A stretch of DNA of 64,000 bases. It comes from Manihot esculenta. Taxonomy: Eukaryota; Streptophyta; Magnoliopsida; Malpighiales; Euphorbiaceae. The notes beneath the pieces were generated by a model. That model did no database searches. It was given only the letters and a program-made list of their open reading frames with translations, and was not told where the DNA came from. Of this stretch, positions 34,958 to 46,683 are shown in pieces. The stretch covers positions 16,258,265 to 16,322,264 of the forward strand of contig NC_035170.2 in the NCBI RefSeq assembly GCF_001659605.2, written 5' to 3'. The first letter of the stretch is position 1; every line of letters starts with the position of its first letter. Made by a program: the position numbers and the translations under genes.

Positions 34958-36598
34958 TCTTGGGAAATCCCGAGATTATTGCAACGCAAAGGTGCAGCAG
35001 AAAAATAAAATTTCTCGAATTTCCTTTTTCCATAATCCGAGTGCTTCGTTTAATTCATAAGAAGGATATGAGACTAACCTGTTAATCTCATTGAGAAGAT
35101 ACACTGTGGGACTGATGGTGCTGCTTTTTTAAACGAACACCCTCTATGGTATCCACACGAACATCTTCTATCCTTCTAGAGTGCTAGTTCTCTCAAAGAT
35201 AGATAGATTATGTGCTTCACAATCTGCAGCTATTTAAATTGAGTTTTCTCAAAAATTGTACCTTCCACAATTCGTAGAAAGGGTATTTATATGTTTCAGT
35301 CTTTTATTTTTTCCACAACTCATTTTCCTAAAAGGACTTGTGTTTTTCCTAAAAGGAGTTGTGTTTTTCCTACAACTCCTTTTCCTAAAAGCAATTGTGT
35401 TCATAACCCACTATCACAATCTCACAGATACTCAAATATCTTATGTGATAGAGTCGTTTATCTGTAACAGTTATAGATAGATTGCAGATCTTTTAAATAT
35501 TATTATCTCATAATAATAAATGATTAATATTAATAACACTTTATTATTATTAATTATATTAATAATTAATATTAATAATAATAATACTTTATTATTATTA
35601 ATTATATTAATGATTCATATTAATAATAATAACACTTTATTATTATTAATTATATTAATAATTAATAATAATAACACTTTATTATTATTAATTATATTAA
35701 TGGGCTTTGACCTTTTAGCCCATTAATATGACATAGCACATCAACAACGTTCTTTTGTGTGTGACCCAATAGGCTCACATTAATTGGCAATAGGTTCAGT
35801 CCCACAAGGCTCATAAGTCATAAGTGGCCTCTAGCAAGACATTATGACTACCCAACTAATATGAGGATCAATAGACCGATAAAACCTAATAAATAGAACA
35901 TGAATTAATCCATTTGTCACACAATATCTAGTTTGAACATAAGTCATGGTCAAGTCATGGTCAATGTCAAACTTATAATGTTCAAACTTATGATTTCTCA
36001 ATTTCTAAGTAGACTGATAAATTCAAATGATATTGATCACACTATCAATTTATTTGAGCACGGCCATGCATTTCTCAGTCTCACTTATCGAGGGGCCCAG
36101 AAGATATCTCTCTCAAAGAGAGGGACAAATCCTATCTTGATTGTTTAATATCCTCTACATAATTTCTATTATACTCAATCATAACCTTTATGATTGTCCG
36201 ATTAAAGACAATGTTTGGTTATGTCAAAACATAATAGTCCTTATGTTGGAAACTATGACAATCTCAAGTCAAAGGATTAAGACATAACTACTTTGAGATT
36301 CACTTATGACAATAACCCACGTAGTGATCTCAATGCGGGTCCATTCAATACTTTATTCTCTAACAAGTATCTATGATTATTGAATTATATCAACATATAC
36401 ATAATCATCTCATGATTATCAATCAATAATCATACTAGCTATATTTTATTATTATCAACATAATAATAAGTAACCAGGGATGATAATCATTATTATGTAA
36501 CATGCAAACAAATAATAATGATAAAAACCTCTTTTATTAATAACTAAAACGACATACAAAAATGTCAAAGATAATGGCCTAGGGCATATACACTAACA
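34958..36598 (-). repeat. Cop2 5' LTR
   Basis: 1641 bp, minus strand TGTTAGTGTATATG to TTCCCAAGA (terminal CA changed to GA). Differs in length from the 3' LTR mainly in the AT-rich block 35515-35700, where TTATTATTAATTATATTAAT units are repeated about four times. Confidence 0.92.
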
Positions 36599-37158
36599 GC
36601 TGAAACAAAACACAAAAAATAAAAGAAAGAGAAGAGGAAGAGGAACTGGCCGGCGGCTTGGAGAAGGAGGCGTGCAGCTCTTCAATCCGAAAGGTCAAGA
36701 GCTTTCTCTTGCTTGTTTGTGATCCTTTTATAGCTAAAAGTGCTGCCCTAGATTTTCTTATTGAGATGACTTTTGAATTTTGAATTTTGGTTTTTGAATT
36801 ATTGCGAGGCAAGTGCATCTTCTTGAGATTTGGCTTCCTGAATAAGCTGAATTAAAGGCTGAGGTGTCTTCACATTTTTAATAAGGGAAAGACTTCTTGA
36901 AAATTTGAAATTTGAATTTCCAATTACTCTGCTGTCTGTACTTTCCTTATTTATCTTCACTTCGGCGGCAACTTGGCTTGGGCAAACCATGCTTGTTCTC
37001 CTTTATCCTCTTTTAGGCAGTTTTAAGAGCATTTTCACTAGATTACCTCTTTACATCGTTTTCTATAAAAATAAGATCAAAACCACAGAATTTGGCAGAA
37101 AATGTGTAAATTAACACTAATAACAACATGATAAATGGGTCTAAATTTGGTATGATCA

Positions 37159-38213
37159 GCCATTCACTTTAAAAATTTTACCAGCTTCAAGACTTTGAAT
37201 TTGCATAGCTCCATGGTTAAATATTTTAATCACAACAAATGGACCAATCCATCATGTCTTCAACTTCCCTGGAAAGAGTTTTAATCTAGAATAAAAAATT
37301 GGAAATTTTTGTCACACCCTAAAACTTTTTCGAGAAATTGATTCATCATGAAATGTCTTGGTTTTCTCCTTATAAATTATGGCACTTTCATATGTTTCAT
37401 TCCTTATTTTCTCCAGTTCCTATAATCATAACCTTCGATTAGAACTTACCTCAATTAAGTTGTTGTTCCATTGCTTTACCGCCCAAAAACTTTATGCTTT
37501 AGTTCAACTGGCATATGGCATGGTTTGCTATAAACTAGCCAGAACAGTGACATGCCTATTGGGGTCTTGTGGGCTGTCCTATAAGCCCATAGTGCATCAA
37601 GGCGGTTGCTCCAGTCTCTCCTATTAACATTGACAGTTTTCTCTAGGATTGATTTTATTTTCCAATTGAAAACCTTTGCTTGACCGTTTGTCTGTGGATG
37701 ATATGCTGTAGAGGCAGATCAATTACTTCATTTTTTCTCAACAATAATTCGATCACTCTATTACAAAAGTGCATTCCTCGATTACTAACAAGTAGTCGCA
37801 GAACTCGAAACCTAGTAAATATATGGTTTTTCAAGAAAACAAAAATAACTTTTGAATCATTAGTTCTAGTGGCCTTAGCCTTTGGTCACTTCGAAACATA
37901 GTTAACAACAAGCAAAATATATTGATTTCCAAACGAAGAGGGGAATGAACCCATAAAATCTATGCCCTATATATAAAAAATTTCAATTACCTGAATTGGT
38001 GCTAGGGGTATTTGATCTCAGTATCCCAAATTACATGTCTTTTGACAATTGGAACATGCCTTACAGAACATATAGGAGTCTTTGAATACATTGGGCCAAT
38101 AGAGTCCACATTCTAGCATCTTCCTTATTGTCCTCCTTAGACTAAAGTGCCCTTCACAAGCTTCTGAGTAGCAGAAATGAAGAATGAACTCCATTTCACT
38201 TTCAGGGACAAAT
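37159..38213 (-). pseudogene. IN2, second copy of the integrase fragment
   Basis: Same segment as IN1 (15341-16397): begins GCCAT at the LTR2 edge and ends at the same fusion with AthA LTR sequence. It keeps the zinc-site cysteines CKAC and the motif FILHFCYSEACEGHF, but is broken by frameshifts and stops. It differs from IN1 by many point changes, so the duplication is not recent. Confidence 0.85.
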
Positions 38214-38894
38214 ATGCATAAATATTGATAAACAAAAGATAAACAATGTAAGTTCAGATCTCCCAATCTATAAAACAACTAAAGTTTCACCTAATCTTCA
38301 AATAGAAAAAGAGGTTTCAGCACTCATGGCTGAAACAAAATAGAAAGAATAAAAGAAAGAGAAGAGAAGAGAAAGAGGAACCGGCCGGCGGCTTGGAGAA
38401 GGAGGCGCGCGGCTCTTCAATCTGAAAGGTGGAGAAGAGCTTTCTCTTTCTTGTTTGTGATCCTTTTATAGCTGAAAGTGCTACCCTAGATTTCCTTGTT
38501 GAGATGGCTTTTGAATTTTGAATTTTGAATTTTGAATTCTTGGGAGGCAAGTGCATCTTCTTGAGATTGGCTTCCTGAATAAGTTGAATTGAATGCTGAG
38601 GTGTCTTCACATTTTTAATAAGGGAAAGACTTCTTGAAGATTTGAAATTTGAATTTCAAATTACTCTGTTGTCTATACTTTCCTTATTTATCTTCACTTC
38701 AGCTGCAACTTGGTTTGGGCAAACCATGCTTGTTCTCCTTTATCCTCTTTTAGGCAGTTTTAAGAGCATTTTCACCAGATTACCTCTTTACACCGTTTTC
38801 TACAAAATAAGATCAGAACCATAGAATTAGGTAGAAAATGTGTAAATTAACACTAATAACAACATGATAAATAGGTCTAAATTTGGTCTGATCA
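38214..38894 (-). repeat. Partial AthA LTR fused to IN2
   Basis: 681 bp from the LTR start TGATCAGACC (38894, minus) to TTTATGCA at the integrase junction. The purine tract GAGGGTGTT (38903-38895, minus) precedes it, so the start is a genuine 3' LTR start. TATAAAAGGATC lies near 38459-38470. Confidence 0.9.
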
Positions 38895-40062
38895 AACACC
38901 CTCACATCTAGCCCTTTGCTTGTCCTCTAGCAAATAAACTTAGTCAAACAAGCTCTCTGTGCTACTTGATCCTTTATTTCCACTTAAGCTCTTACCCTAG
39001 ACCCCTACTTTGAAGCATTACAGTGAAGAGTGTATGCACCAAGGTTACTCTCCTTCTTTCCTTGTCTCCCTTTACCTACCATGGCTACTAATCGTTTTCC
39101 TCATTAGAGAGATTATACATGCACATATTCTTGTTCAGTTTAGACTTTTTCTAGGTCTCGGAGTGATTTGCCTTTACTTGAAGCACTTTATTCTTGCTTG
39201 AAAAATTCACCAACCTTTTGACGTGAAGGTACATATTTGTGATACCCACCCCCAGTTACTCAGTTGGTCACCTGTTCAAGTGGCTACTAGCTCTGTTCGT
39301 AGTCTTTGACCATTGGAACAGTTTTTATTTTGTGGTTTTGAGCTCTTTGCCTTTGTTGAATTTTCTTTTTCTCAATGAACTGGGCAAATCAACACCAATT
39401 GCTAAAATAAGTCATGTTTGTTTCACACATCTTTCATTTTATTATTCTCTCTAATGAGTAATAAAATTCATTTTAACCATAGCAAGCTCAAAGATTCAAT
39501 TGAAAAGGAAATTCCCAAAAAGGAATACAACTCACTGCAATTGATTCAACTTAGGTTTAAAGAGTCATCATATCAATGGGGTTATGGAAAGAAAGCTCAT
39601 TCAACATAGCCTATGTGTTTGAGTAAAGCATACCAAAATAGAAAAAAAAAAAGAAAAAAAAAAACTGTGGCTACATGTGTGTAAAAGCAAAAAATGAAAA
39701 AATTTCACCTAATGTATGCTAATTAAAAATTAAAACTTAAATGGATATAAAAGAAATAAAAAAAAGAATGCATGGAGCATCAAAATTTAGAGATATGCAC
39801 CCCCACACCTAATTCATGCATTGTCCTCATTGCAATGGAAATATTAAAGCTTAAGAGAAACTGAGTACTCCCCTGGTGTGGTTGTTTAGGCAGCTGTTTA
39901 GGCAAACAGCTGGCCAAACTAGGTGTCTCGGTGTGCAGATGGCAGTATGCGTTGCACCTGCAGCTGCAGCATACACATTGGGCAAGTTGCCTCTACTGGG
40001 TTGCCTCCCAGTAGCGCCCTAGTTTAAAGTCACGGGCTGGACCTTCTCGACTTGATCAAGGC
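38895..40062 (-). other. AthA unit 2 3' noncoding region
   Basis: Counterpart of 17065-18244, with no ORF supported. It has the same GGGAGGCAACCCA motif (about 39995-40010), GTGTGGGGGTGCATATC and A/T runs. It keeps the polypurine tract that unit 1 lacks. Confidence 0.8.
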
Positions 40063-40367
40063 TCAAGTAATTGGGGGAGGGAAAAGGGTCCCATATGAAT
40101 TAAGTAAAAAGTGCAGCACGCTTTTTGTTTTGTTCATAACCCATCCTATTTCTTTCATGTACTCATGAAGTAACATTATTAGTTTCTCCTCTTTTAGGTG
40201 AGGTGTGCCTCTAGCCCTTAGGTTTGCATTTTTTAGATGATTAGGCAGCACTTCGAACTCCAATTCATATTTCTCTATAGGCGTCTGCAATTTGGTACTG
40301 AATTTGAGCAAGTCGAATTCTGCCTTATCCTCTGCTGGTGGTTTGGGAAAACCACTTTCTGGTTGTG

Positions 40368-42132
40368 TGACTCGCGGTTGTTGAAGCCGGTCAAAAATAA
40401 CCTTTTTGGTTATCAATAATTTTATACTTGCAGATAGTGGTGAAATGATCGAATCCGCAGGGAATTGAGAACTCACTTATTTCTCTTTTTATGTCCAAGA
40501 AAATAAACTGAAACAATAATAAACTAAAAATGAGATAAAAGCTGAAAGTGGGATCAAACGAGATAAACTGAAATTGGGATCAAAACTGTCAGTGAAATAA
40601 CAGGAGGAGTTTGGGATTGACTGCAGTAAAGTAATAATGAGAACAATAATGGAAAGCAAATAATTAAATAAAGAGTAATCAATAATGAGAAAACTCTAGT
40701 TGAAGTATTGGATCCACTTTAGTTGTTGGGATTGACCATAGACACTTTGTTCTTTTGGGTTGATTCAATAGATTAGTTATGGCGATGGAGGAAGCCTCTC
40801 ACCACCATTATCTCTCCTTATTATTAAATTAATTAGGGAACGTCCTCTAATTAATTACTAATCAACAAGTTGCCAAGGAACGTCCTTGGGCCTCAGGCAA
40901 TAAACAACTATCAATTGCATTAAGAAATAGAGAGATCCAATCCTAGCTACCCAAACGTATGGAGATAACGCTAGATCATGCAACTTCCTTGATTTTTACA
41001 CCAAGTGTTCTTATGTAAGAATAATCTAAGCAATTACGGACTTAAATCATTCAAACTAACAAATAATTATTTTGCAATAAAAGAATCAACATAGATCTCA
41101 ATAACAAAGTAATATGAAAATTAAGTATGAAATTGCAAGAATATTGAACTCCCAAAAGTTAAACAATGTTTGATCAAGTCTCACAATCCATTAAACAACT
41201 AAAGCTTCAACCAATATCCAACTAGATTAAAAGAATTCAGCCACTCATGGCTGAATAAAAAAAAACAAAAAATAAAAGGGAAAAAGAAAGAAGGAAGAAG
41301 GAACCGAAGATGGGTGGTGGAGAGCTCCTTGTGCGCCGATCCTTGCAAGAAGAGAAGGTTGTGGCTTTTGGCCACTTAAGGACCCTTTGATATGGGATTT
41401 AAGGTTCTGTCTAGGTCTTCAATATGATGTCCACGTGATTGTGTGAGCTGCTATCCATGTGGTTGTGTTCCCACGCCTACCTTTGCACATGTGAGGCGTG
41501 TAGCATGTGGCTTGGTCCATGTGTGCAAAGTGTGGGGCTGCCCTTCACTAACTTACTGCCCAAGTATTTCTTGGCTGCCCATTTGCTTCCAAAAGGTTGC
41601 CCAAGACTCAAGTTGCTGCCCTTCACTCACATGCTTTGCTGCCCAACTCTAATAAGGAAGGTGGGTCCTTCGTTCACAATTTTGAATGTGCAAGGCATGA
41701 AGTGTGGAGCATGTGATCATTGGATTTGGCTTCCTTAATAAGCTGAATCTTGAAATTCAAAATTTGAATATGAATCTTGGAGATTTGAATTTCAAAGTAC
41801 TTTCCTTATTTGGCTCTTCATTTATGGCAACTTGTGACTTGGCTTCTTAAATAAGGAAAAGGCTACTTGGAGATTTGAAATTTGAATTTCAAATTGCTTT
41901 GGCTGAATGTTCTTTCCATATTTACCACTTTCCTTATTTATCTTGACTTGATTCCAACTTGGCAGGCTTGCTTTCTTTTGCTTCAAATAAGGCAGTTTTA
42001 GGGGGATTTTCTCCAAAGTGTCCTTTTACACCATTTTCTGCAAAATAATATTAAAAGCACTAAATTAAGGAGAAATCATGTAAATAATCATTAATAATAT
42101 CAATATAAAATGGACTAAATTACGCTCTATCA
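40368..42132 (-). mobile_element. AthB2, solo AthB LTR in gag2
   Basis: 1765 bp, plus-strand ends TGACTCGCGG and GCTCTATCA, perfect duplication TTGTG (40363-40367, 42133-42137). Removal rejoins the AthA gag sequence as in unit 1 (near 18535-18550). Reversed CTTGGGCAGCA-type words and the GTTTCAGCC...CATGAGTGGCTG landmark identify it as AthB. Confidence 0.95.
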
Positions 42133-44200
42133 TTGTGCTGTCTGCATAACTGGCTTGGGCAAACAAAAATTTGCCTGGGCTGTCTGCTGAAGTAGTGTGG
42201 GCAAACTGCTTTCTGTCAATTGCGTGTAGCAGGCTATTTCTTCCATTTCAGTTTCTTTCAAATTTCTTCTGTTCTCCTCATCGTCCTAGCTGGTATTCTT
42301 GCTGGAAAGGGAGGTGCAATTGTGAATTTTTCTTGTTGTTCTGAATTCTGCTTTTGTCTTGAATATGCTTGTCCAGTTTGTTTGGGCAAATAGATTTCTG
42401 CTTTATCTGTCTGTTTGGGCAAATAGTTTATGCCCTACTATGCAATTTGCCAGTCTGTTTGGCTTGATGTCTGGGCAAACAGATTTTCTGGATCACTTTT
42501 TAGCAGATTTTCTTCAGCAACCTATTTTTGCAATTGTGCAGCCTTATCATCATCCCTATCATTCGAAAGCTCTCTCCCACTTCTCAACGTGATGGCACTA
42601 ACATTTTGCTTTAGATTAATCTCTATTTGGGAAAGTAATTTCCTTTGAGATTCTAGCTTACTCACGGAAGTAGCCATTTGGTCCATTTGCTCTTGAAGGT
42701 TTTGCACCGTATTTGCTAAAGATTTTACAATCTCTTCAAGGGGTACACTAGATTCCTGAGGTGTTGCTTGGGCTGGATTTTGATATTGATTTGCCCTAGC
42801 ATAACTGAAGTTCGGGTACTCCCTCCAACCTAGATTATAGGTGTCAATGTAAGGATCATATCTTTGTTGTCCATTAAATCCTCCATTGGTATTGACTTTC
42901 TATTCTTGATGAATTTGTTGAGCCTGACCTACAACCAAACTATGGACAACAGAAGTTAAATCATAAATTTGTGAGGCTAAAGAAGATGTACTTACCTCAT
43001 TAACTCTTCTTGGCAGTTCTCTTTAATCTCCATATTGCTTGGATGCGGCTGCCATTGTTGAAATTAACTCTATAATTGCTTAAGGTGTTTTATCTTCAAT
43101 TGAACCTCCACATGTTGCATCAATGAATTTTGTTTTGGATGGCAGCAAACCTCCATAAAAATATTCAAGAAGGGATTATCAGAGATGTCATGTTGAGGGT
43201 AGCTTGTGCACAATCGATTGAATCTTTCCCAATATTCGCTCAAGAAGGCTCTCACCATCCCTTCCCATGAAGTGATGGATCCGAGTGGTAAATAGAACAA
43301 CCAATCTTTGGCAAAATCATCAAAAGAAAAGGGAAAGGCTCTTAATTTAATATACTCTTCCAAAATACCTTGAGGCCTCATTATTGGGCACATAATGTGA
43401 AATTCTTTAAGATGCTTGTGTGGATCTTCATTTTCCAAACCTCTGAATTTTGGAAGTAGGTGAATTAATCCAGTTTTAAGCTCAAAAGGGGCTGTCAAAG
43501 GTGGGTAAGTGATGCACCATAGTGCTTGTTCATCCATAGTTGTTGCTAGTTCGCGAAGAGTCCTTTCTTGCGCTATTAGAGCTCTCACCTCAACATTTTC
43601 ATCTTCAAATTCAGCAAGAACAGTAGCTGGTTCAAGAGCAGCAGCTACTGCATTTTCTGCCTCTTCAGGTGCTACTGTGACTGCCTTTATTGCAGCTGAT
43701 TCAGATGCTGTTTGGGGGCTAGTTCGGATGCAGCAGCTTGTGTATCAGTTATGGATGAATATGTCACCTCTGTAGCAGATTCGGCAGTTGGTTCAGTTTC
43801 AAGAGTAGTGGCTATTTTAGCAATTGGTTCAGCATCTGATTCAGCAAGTACATCAATGATTTGTACAGTAGACTCAGCAGCTGGTTCTGTTTCTTGGGAC
43901 AACAAGTTTGACAGCAGATTTAGCTTTGATTTCAGCAATAGGTGGACAAGATTATTCTGCTTCTTAGACAGCAGTCTTGACAGTAGGTGCAGAAGGTGAT
44001 TGTTTAGTAGCATTGGTCTAAATGTGTAATACCCGGCTAGACTCCGGTATCGGAATTCCTACCGTCCGGTGGAATTTGGGTGTCGGAAACCTCTAGAAGG
44101 GTAAAAACATGTTTTTATAAAATGTTTTCATGTATTTTAATGTTTTAAGTATGATTTTAAATAAGTTTTTGCATGAAAATTCTTTAAGGAAAAACCCAGG

Positions 44201-44362
44201 TTCGGCCGCCGAAACTCACTTTCGGCCGCCGAAAATGCATGGACTTTGGGAGGCACGTTAGGCCCCCGAAAGTCTAAGTGAGGGAAGTGCAGGTTCGGCC
44301 GCCGAACCTCATGTTCGGCCGCCGAACATTGCATGGATGCGGAGGCACATTCGGCCCCCGAA
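44201..44362 (+). promoter_or_regulatory. Palindrome cluster upstream of Tek3 TATA box
   Basis: Four perfect copies of TTCGGCCGCCGAA (44201, 44221, 44294, 44314) and a CCCCGAA variant at about 44351 lie within 160 bp, ending just before the TATA box. Each is a near-perfect palindrome with CG and CNG sites and GCCGCC cores. A promoter role is an inference from position. A second cluster is at 44907-45098. Confidence 0.6.
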
Positions 44363-44380
44363 CGTGGCCTGGCCAGCCAC

Positions 44381-44388
44381 TATAAAAG
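44381..44388 (+). promoter_or_regulatory. Tek3 LTR TATA box
   Basis: TATAAAAG within CCACTATAAAAGGGTCCC, the only canonical TATA box near the LTR start. The same box is at 52121-52128 in the 3' LTR and reversed in Tek2. Confidence 0.7.
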
Positions 44389-44906
44389 GGTCCCCTTGGT
44401 CCGCACGGGCGAGCTTTTTCTCTCCCATTGTCGGCCAAGGTGAGTCTCCACCGTTCCTCCCTCGATCTTGAGTGTTTCCTCTAGATCTTTCATGGTTTTA
44501 ACAAGTTTATAACTTTGTTTTGAAGATTTGTGAGCTTTGAGCAAGTTTTGAGTGCTTGGAGGTTCAAAGAGCTTAATCTCTCCATCTCCAAGCTAGGATC
44601 GCTTTCCTCTCGTTTCTTCAAGAGGTAAGGGTCGATCTTGAACCCTTTTTATGTTTTAAACAAGTTTTAAGTAAGATCTATGGGTAGAAATGCATGTTAG
44701 GACATATGTTGAGTTTATGGGTTTTGATGATGTTTGAGCAATGTAGCTTGATTGTGTGTGAATGAAGTGTTGTAGATGGGGTATATGCATGTTTGAGACC
44801 CCTAGAAACTTGTATGTGTGTTTTGGTTGAGAAATATGCATGATCTATGGTTTTGGGAGGCAGGAGGTTCATTTGAACCAAGTTTCTGCCGTTTGGCAGA
44901 AACCAG

Positions 44907-45098
44907 GTTCGGCAGCCGAAGGGAGTTTCGGCCGCCGAACCCCTCTTGTGAAGGCAGCTTTCGGCTGCCGAAGGTGCCCCCGAAAAGAGACTTTCGTCTC
45001 TGTCTGGCACTTTCGGCCGCCGAAGGTGCCGCCGAACCTAGCTGAGTTTCGTCTCTGTCCAGGACTTTCGGCCGCCGAAGGTGCCGCCGAAGGTGCCC
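44907..45098 (+). repeat. Second palindrome cluster in Tek3 LTR leader
   Basis: At least six TTCGGCNGCCGAA or GGTGCCGCCGAA variants lie downstream of the predicted transcription start, so they would be present in the RNA. TTCGTCTCTGTC recurs between them (44994, 45048). Two overlapping frames across it (on both strands) are by-products of the repeat. Confidence 0.7.
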
Positions 45099-45465
45099 TG
45101 TTCAGCCGTTTCATGCATATTTTCTGTGATGTTTTCATGATGTTTTAGGGGGTTTTTGGGGGATATATTAGAGTTGTGTTTATATATGTTTGGTCCCTCA
45201 TTGGAGTCCACCTGTGTAGGTTCGGACCCGAGGAACCGAGGACCCCAGCAGTGAGTGAGCTGCTTCAGTGTCTGGTCAGAGCTAACCAGAGGTGAGTGGA
45301 AACAAGCTTAATGTTTTAAATCAAGCAATTAAATGTTTTGAGCATGTTTCATGCATCATGATGACATGTAATAGGCTGATTGCATTAGTTCACGAATATG
45401 TCGCATTGCATTTTATTTTGTGGTTGTGGGTGAATGCTGTATGATCCAATTAGTCCATGAGACTT

Positions 45466-45746
45466 TATGTATGATATGACAGGAAGACCAGGACCCCATG
45501 CTACGGCCTGGCACGAGGCTTAATATATGATATGACAGGAAGACCAGGACCCCATGCTACGGCCTGGCACGAGGCTTAATATATGATATGACAGGAAGAC
45601 CAGGACCCCATGCTACGGCCTGGCACGAGGCTTAATACATGATATGACAGGAAGACCAGGACCCCATGCTACGGCCTGGCACGAGACTTTATGCATGTTA
45701 TGACAGGAAGACCAGGACCCCATGCTACGGCCTGGCACGAGACTAT
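45466..45746 (+). repeat. Tandem repeat in Tek3 5' LTR (5 copies)
   Basis: Unit about 56 bp containing ATATGACAGGAAGACCAGGA and GCTACGGCCTGGCACGAG. Five copies here, four in the 3' LTR (about 53205-53430). Related repeats of different sequence occupy the same place in Tek1, Tek2 and Tek4. Confidence 0.92.
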
Positions 45747-46383
45747 GTTGGGACTAATTGGTGACAGGTTCACCCTTGATGTGAATTGTCTGTGTTATGA
45801 TGCATCTCATGAAAGCATGAACTTTAATATAATGTTTTTTTTGTTTCTGCTCACTGGGCTTTTAGCTCACCCCTCTCCTCTAACCCCCAGGTTTGCAGGT
45901 ACGAGAGTGATAGAGAAGAAAAGAAGAGAAAAGTCATATGTATGTAATAGCTAGAGTATGTGGACATGACAAATGATAAGAATGTAATGTAAAGTTTGAA
46001 ACAGTTATGTTTATGTAACTATGTTATTGAGGATAGAGTTGTGCTTGACCATAGTATTTGTTAATCCCTTGGTATGTACATGATCTTATTTTATGATGAA
46101 TATGTGAACCAACTCAACACTGAATGTATATTGCCATAGAGGCTTTGATGAAATCCCACAGAGGGATTAATGTTTATGTATATGATGAATACAGTGCATG
46201 CACAGGTTGAGTTTGGTATATGAAGAAAAAGAAAAGTTTTTAATTCTTATGTATGTTTGTTGATCATGTATGGGATTAAACAGGTAAACAGGATGTATGT
46301 AGGCTTGCTACGGGTTCCGGCGGCCTTAAGCCGACCTGAATCCTAGCGCCGGTAGCGGTCCGGATTTTCGGGGCGTTACAGAG

Positions 46384-46396
46384 TGGTATCAGAGCC
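46384..46396 (+). other. Tek3 primer-binding site
   Basis: TGGTATCAGAGCC, three bases after the LTR, the standard complement of the 3' end of plant initiator-Met tRNA. Confidence 0.92.
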
Positions 46397-46560
46397 CTAG
46401 GTTCATATGGTCGGACCTAGAGTGTCGGGCTCATAGATGTTATAGAAGGTCAATCACAATAGGCAAAAATCATGTCCACTAGGATAGGATGTAGAGTCCT
46501 GTCTTGCTATGATTGTATGATATGCCATGATGATATGCTATGTGTGTAATGTAGCTGTGA

Positions 46561-46635
46561 GGTTCATGCTTGCCGACATGAACCATTTAATGCTAATGTT
46601 TATGTGATGAGGGTTCATGTGTGCCCACATGAATC
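46561..46635 (+). ncRNA. Two stem-loops in Tek3 leader
   Basis: 46561-46584 folds as GGTTCATG, 8-base loop, CATGAACC. 46612-46635 folds as GGTTCATGTG, TGCC loop, CACATGAATC (10 pairs with one G-T). The two share sequence and lie between primer site and gag start, the place of dimerisation or packaging signals in retroelements. The function is inferred, not shown. Confidence 0.5.
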
Positions 46636-46683
46636 ATATGATGCTAATGGTTGCTATGCTATGTGCTGTTTTCAGAAAACAGG

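Larger units (their letters stand above)
21541..36598 (-). mobile_element. Cop2, degraded Copia element with nested AthB1
   Basis: Minus-strand copy of the Cop1 family: 3' LTR 21541-23095, pol and gag 23117-33849, leader and primer site 33850-34957, 5' LTR 34958-36598. Perfect TSD GCTGA. Without AthB1 and its 5-bp duplication it is about 8.26 kb. It keeps the gag centre that Cop1 has lost, so it is the better reference for the family. Confidence 0.95.
20726..37158 (-). repeat. AthA LTR2, split by Cop2
   Basis: Minus strand start TGATCATACC at 37158 and end CGCACAGTCA at 20726. The LTR parts are 20726-21540 and 36604-37158 (1370 bp in total once the duplicated pentamer is counted once). TATAAAAGGATC lies near 36722-36733 (minus). 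Cop2 is inserted with perfect duplication GCTGA (21536-21540, 36599-36603). Confidence 0.92.
44025..46380 (+). repeat. Tek3 5' LTR
   Basis: 2356 bp, TGTAATACCCGG to GGGCGTTACA. A TATA box at 44381-44388 implies a U3 of only about 390 bp and a very long R-U5. It carries two clusters of TTCGGC-centred palindromes and five copies of a 56-bp repeat. Confidence 0.97.

Noticed and set aside
35520..35726. Asn/Ile/Leu repeat ORF
   Set aside because: Direct translation of the AT-rich TTATTATTAAT block in the Cop2 LTR.
40063..40476. ORF of 137 codons starting inside AthB2
   Set aside because: The start lies in the nested AthB2 LTR. Only the part below 40368 is AthA gag, so the long ORF is accidental.
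45466..45746. Regular repeat of about 56 bp as a possible CRISPR array
   Set aside because: There are no unique spacers; the whole unit is repeated. It is inside a plant LTR and differs only in copy number between the LTRs.
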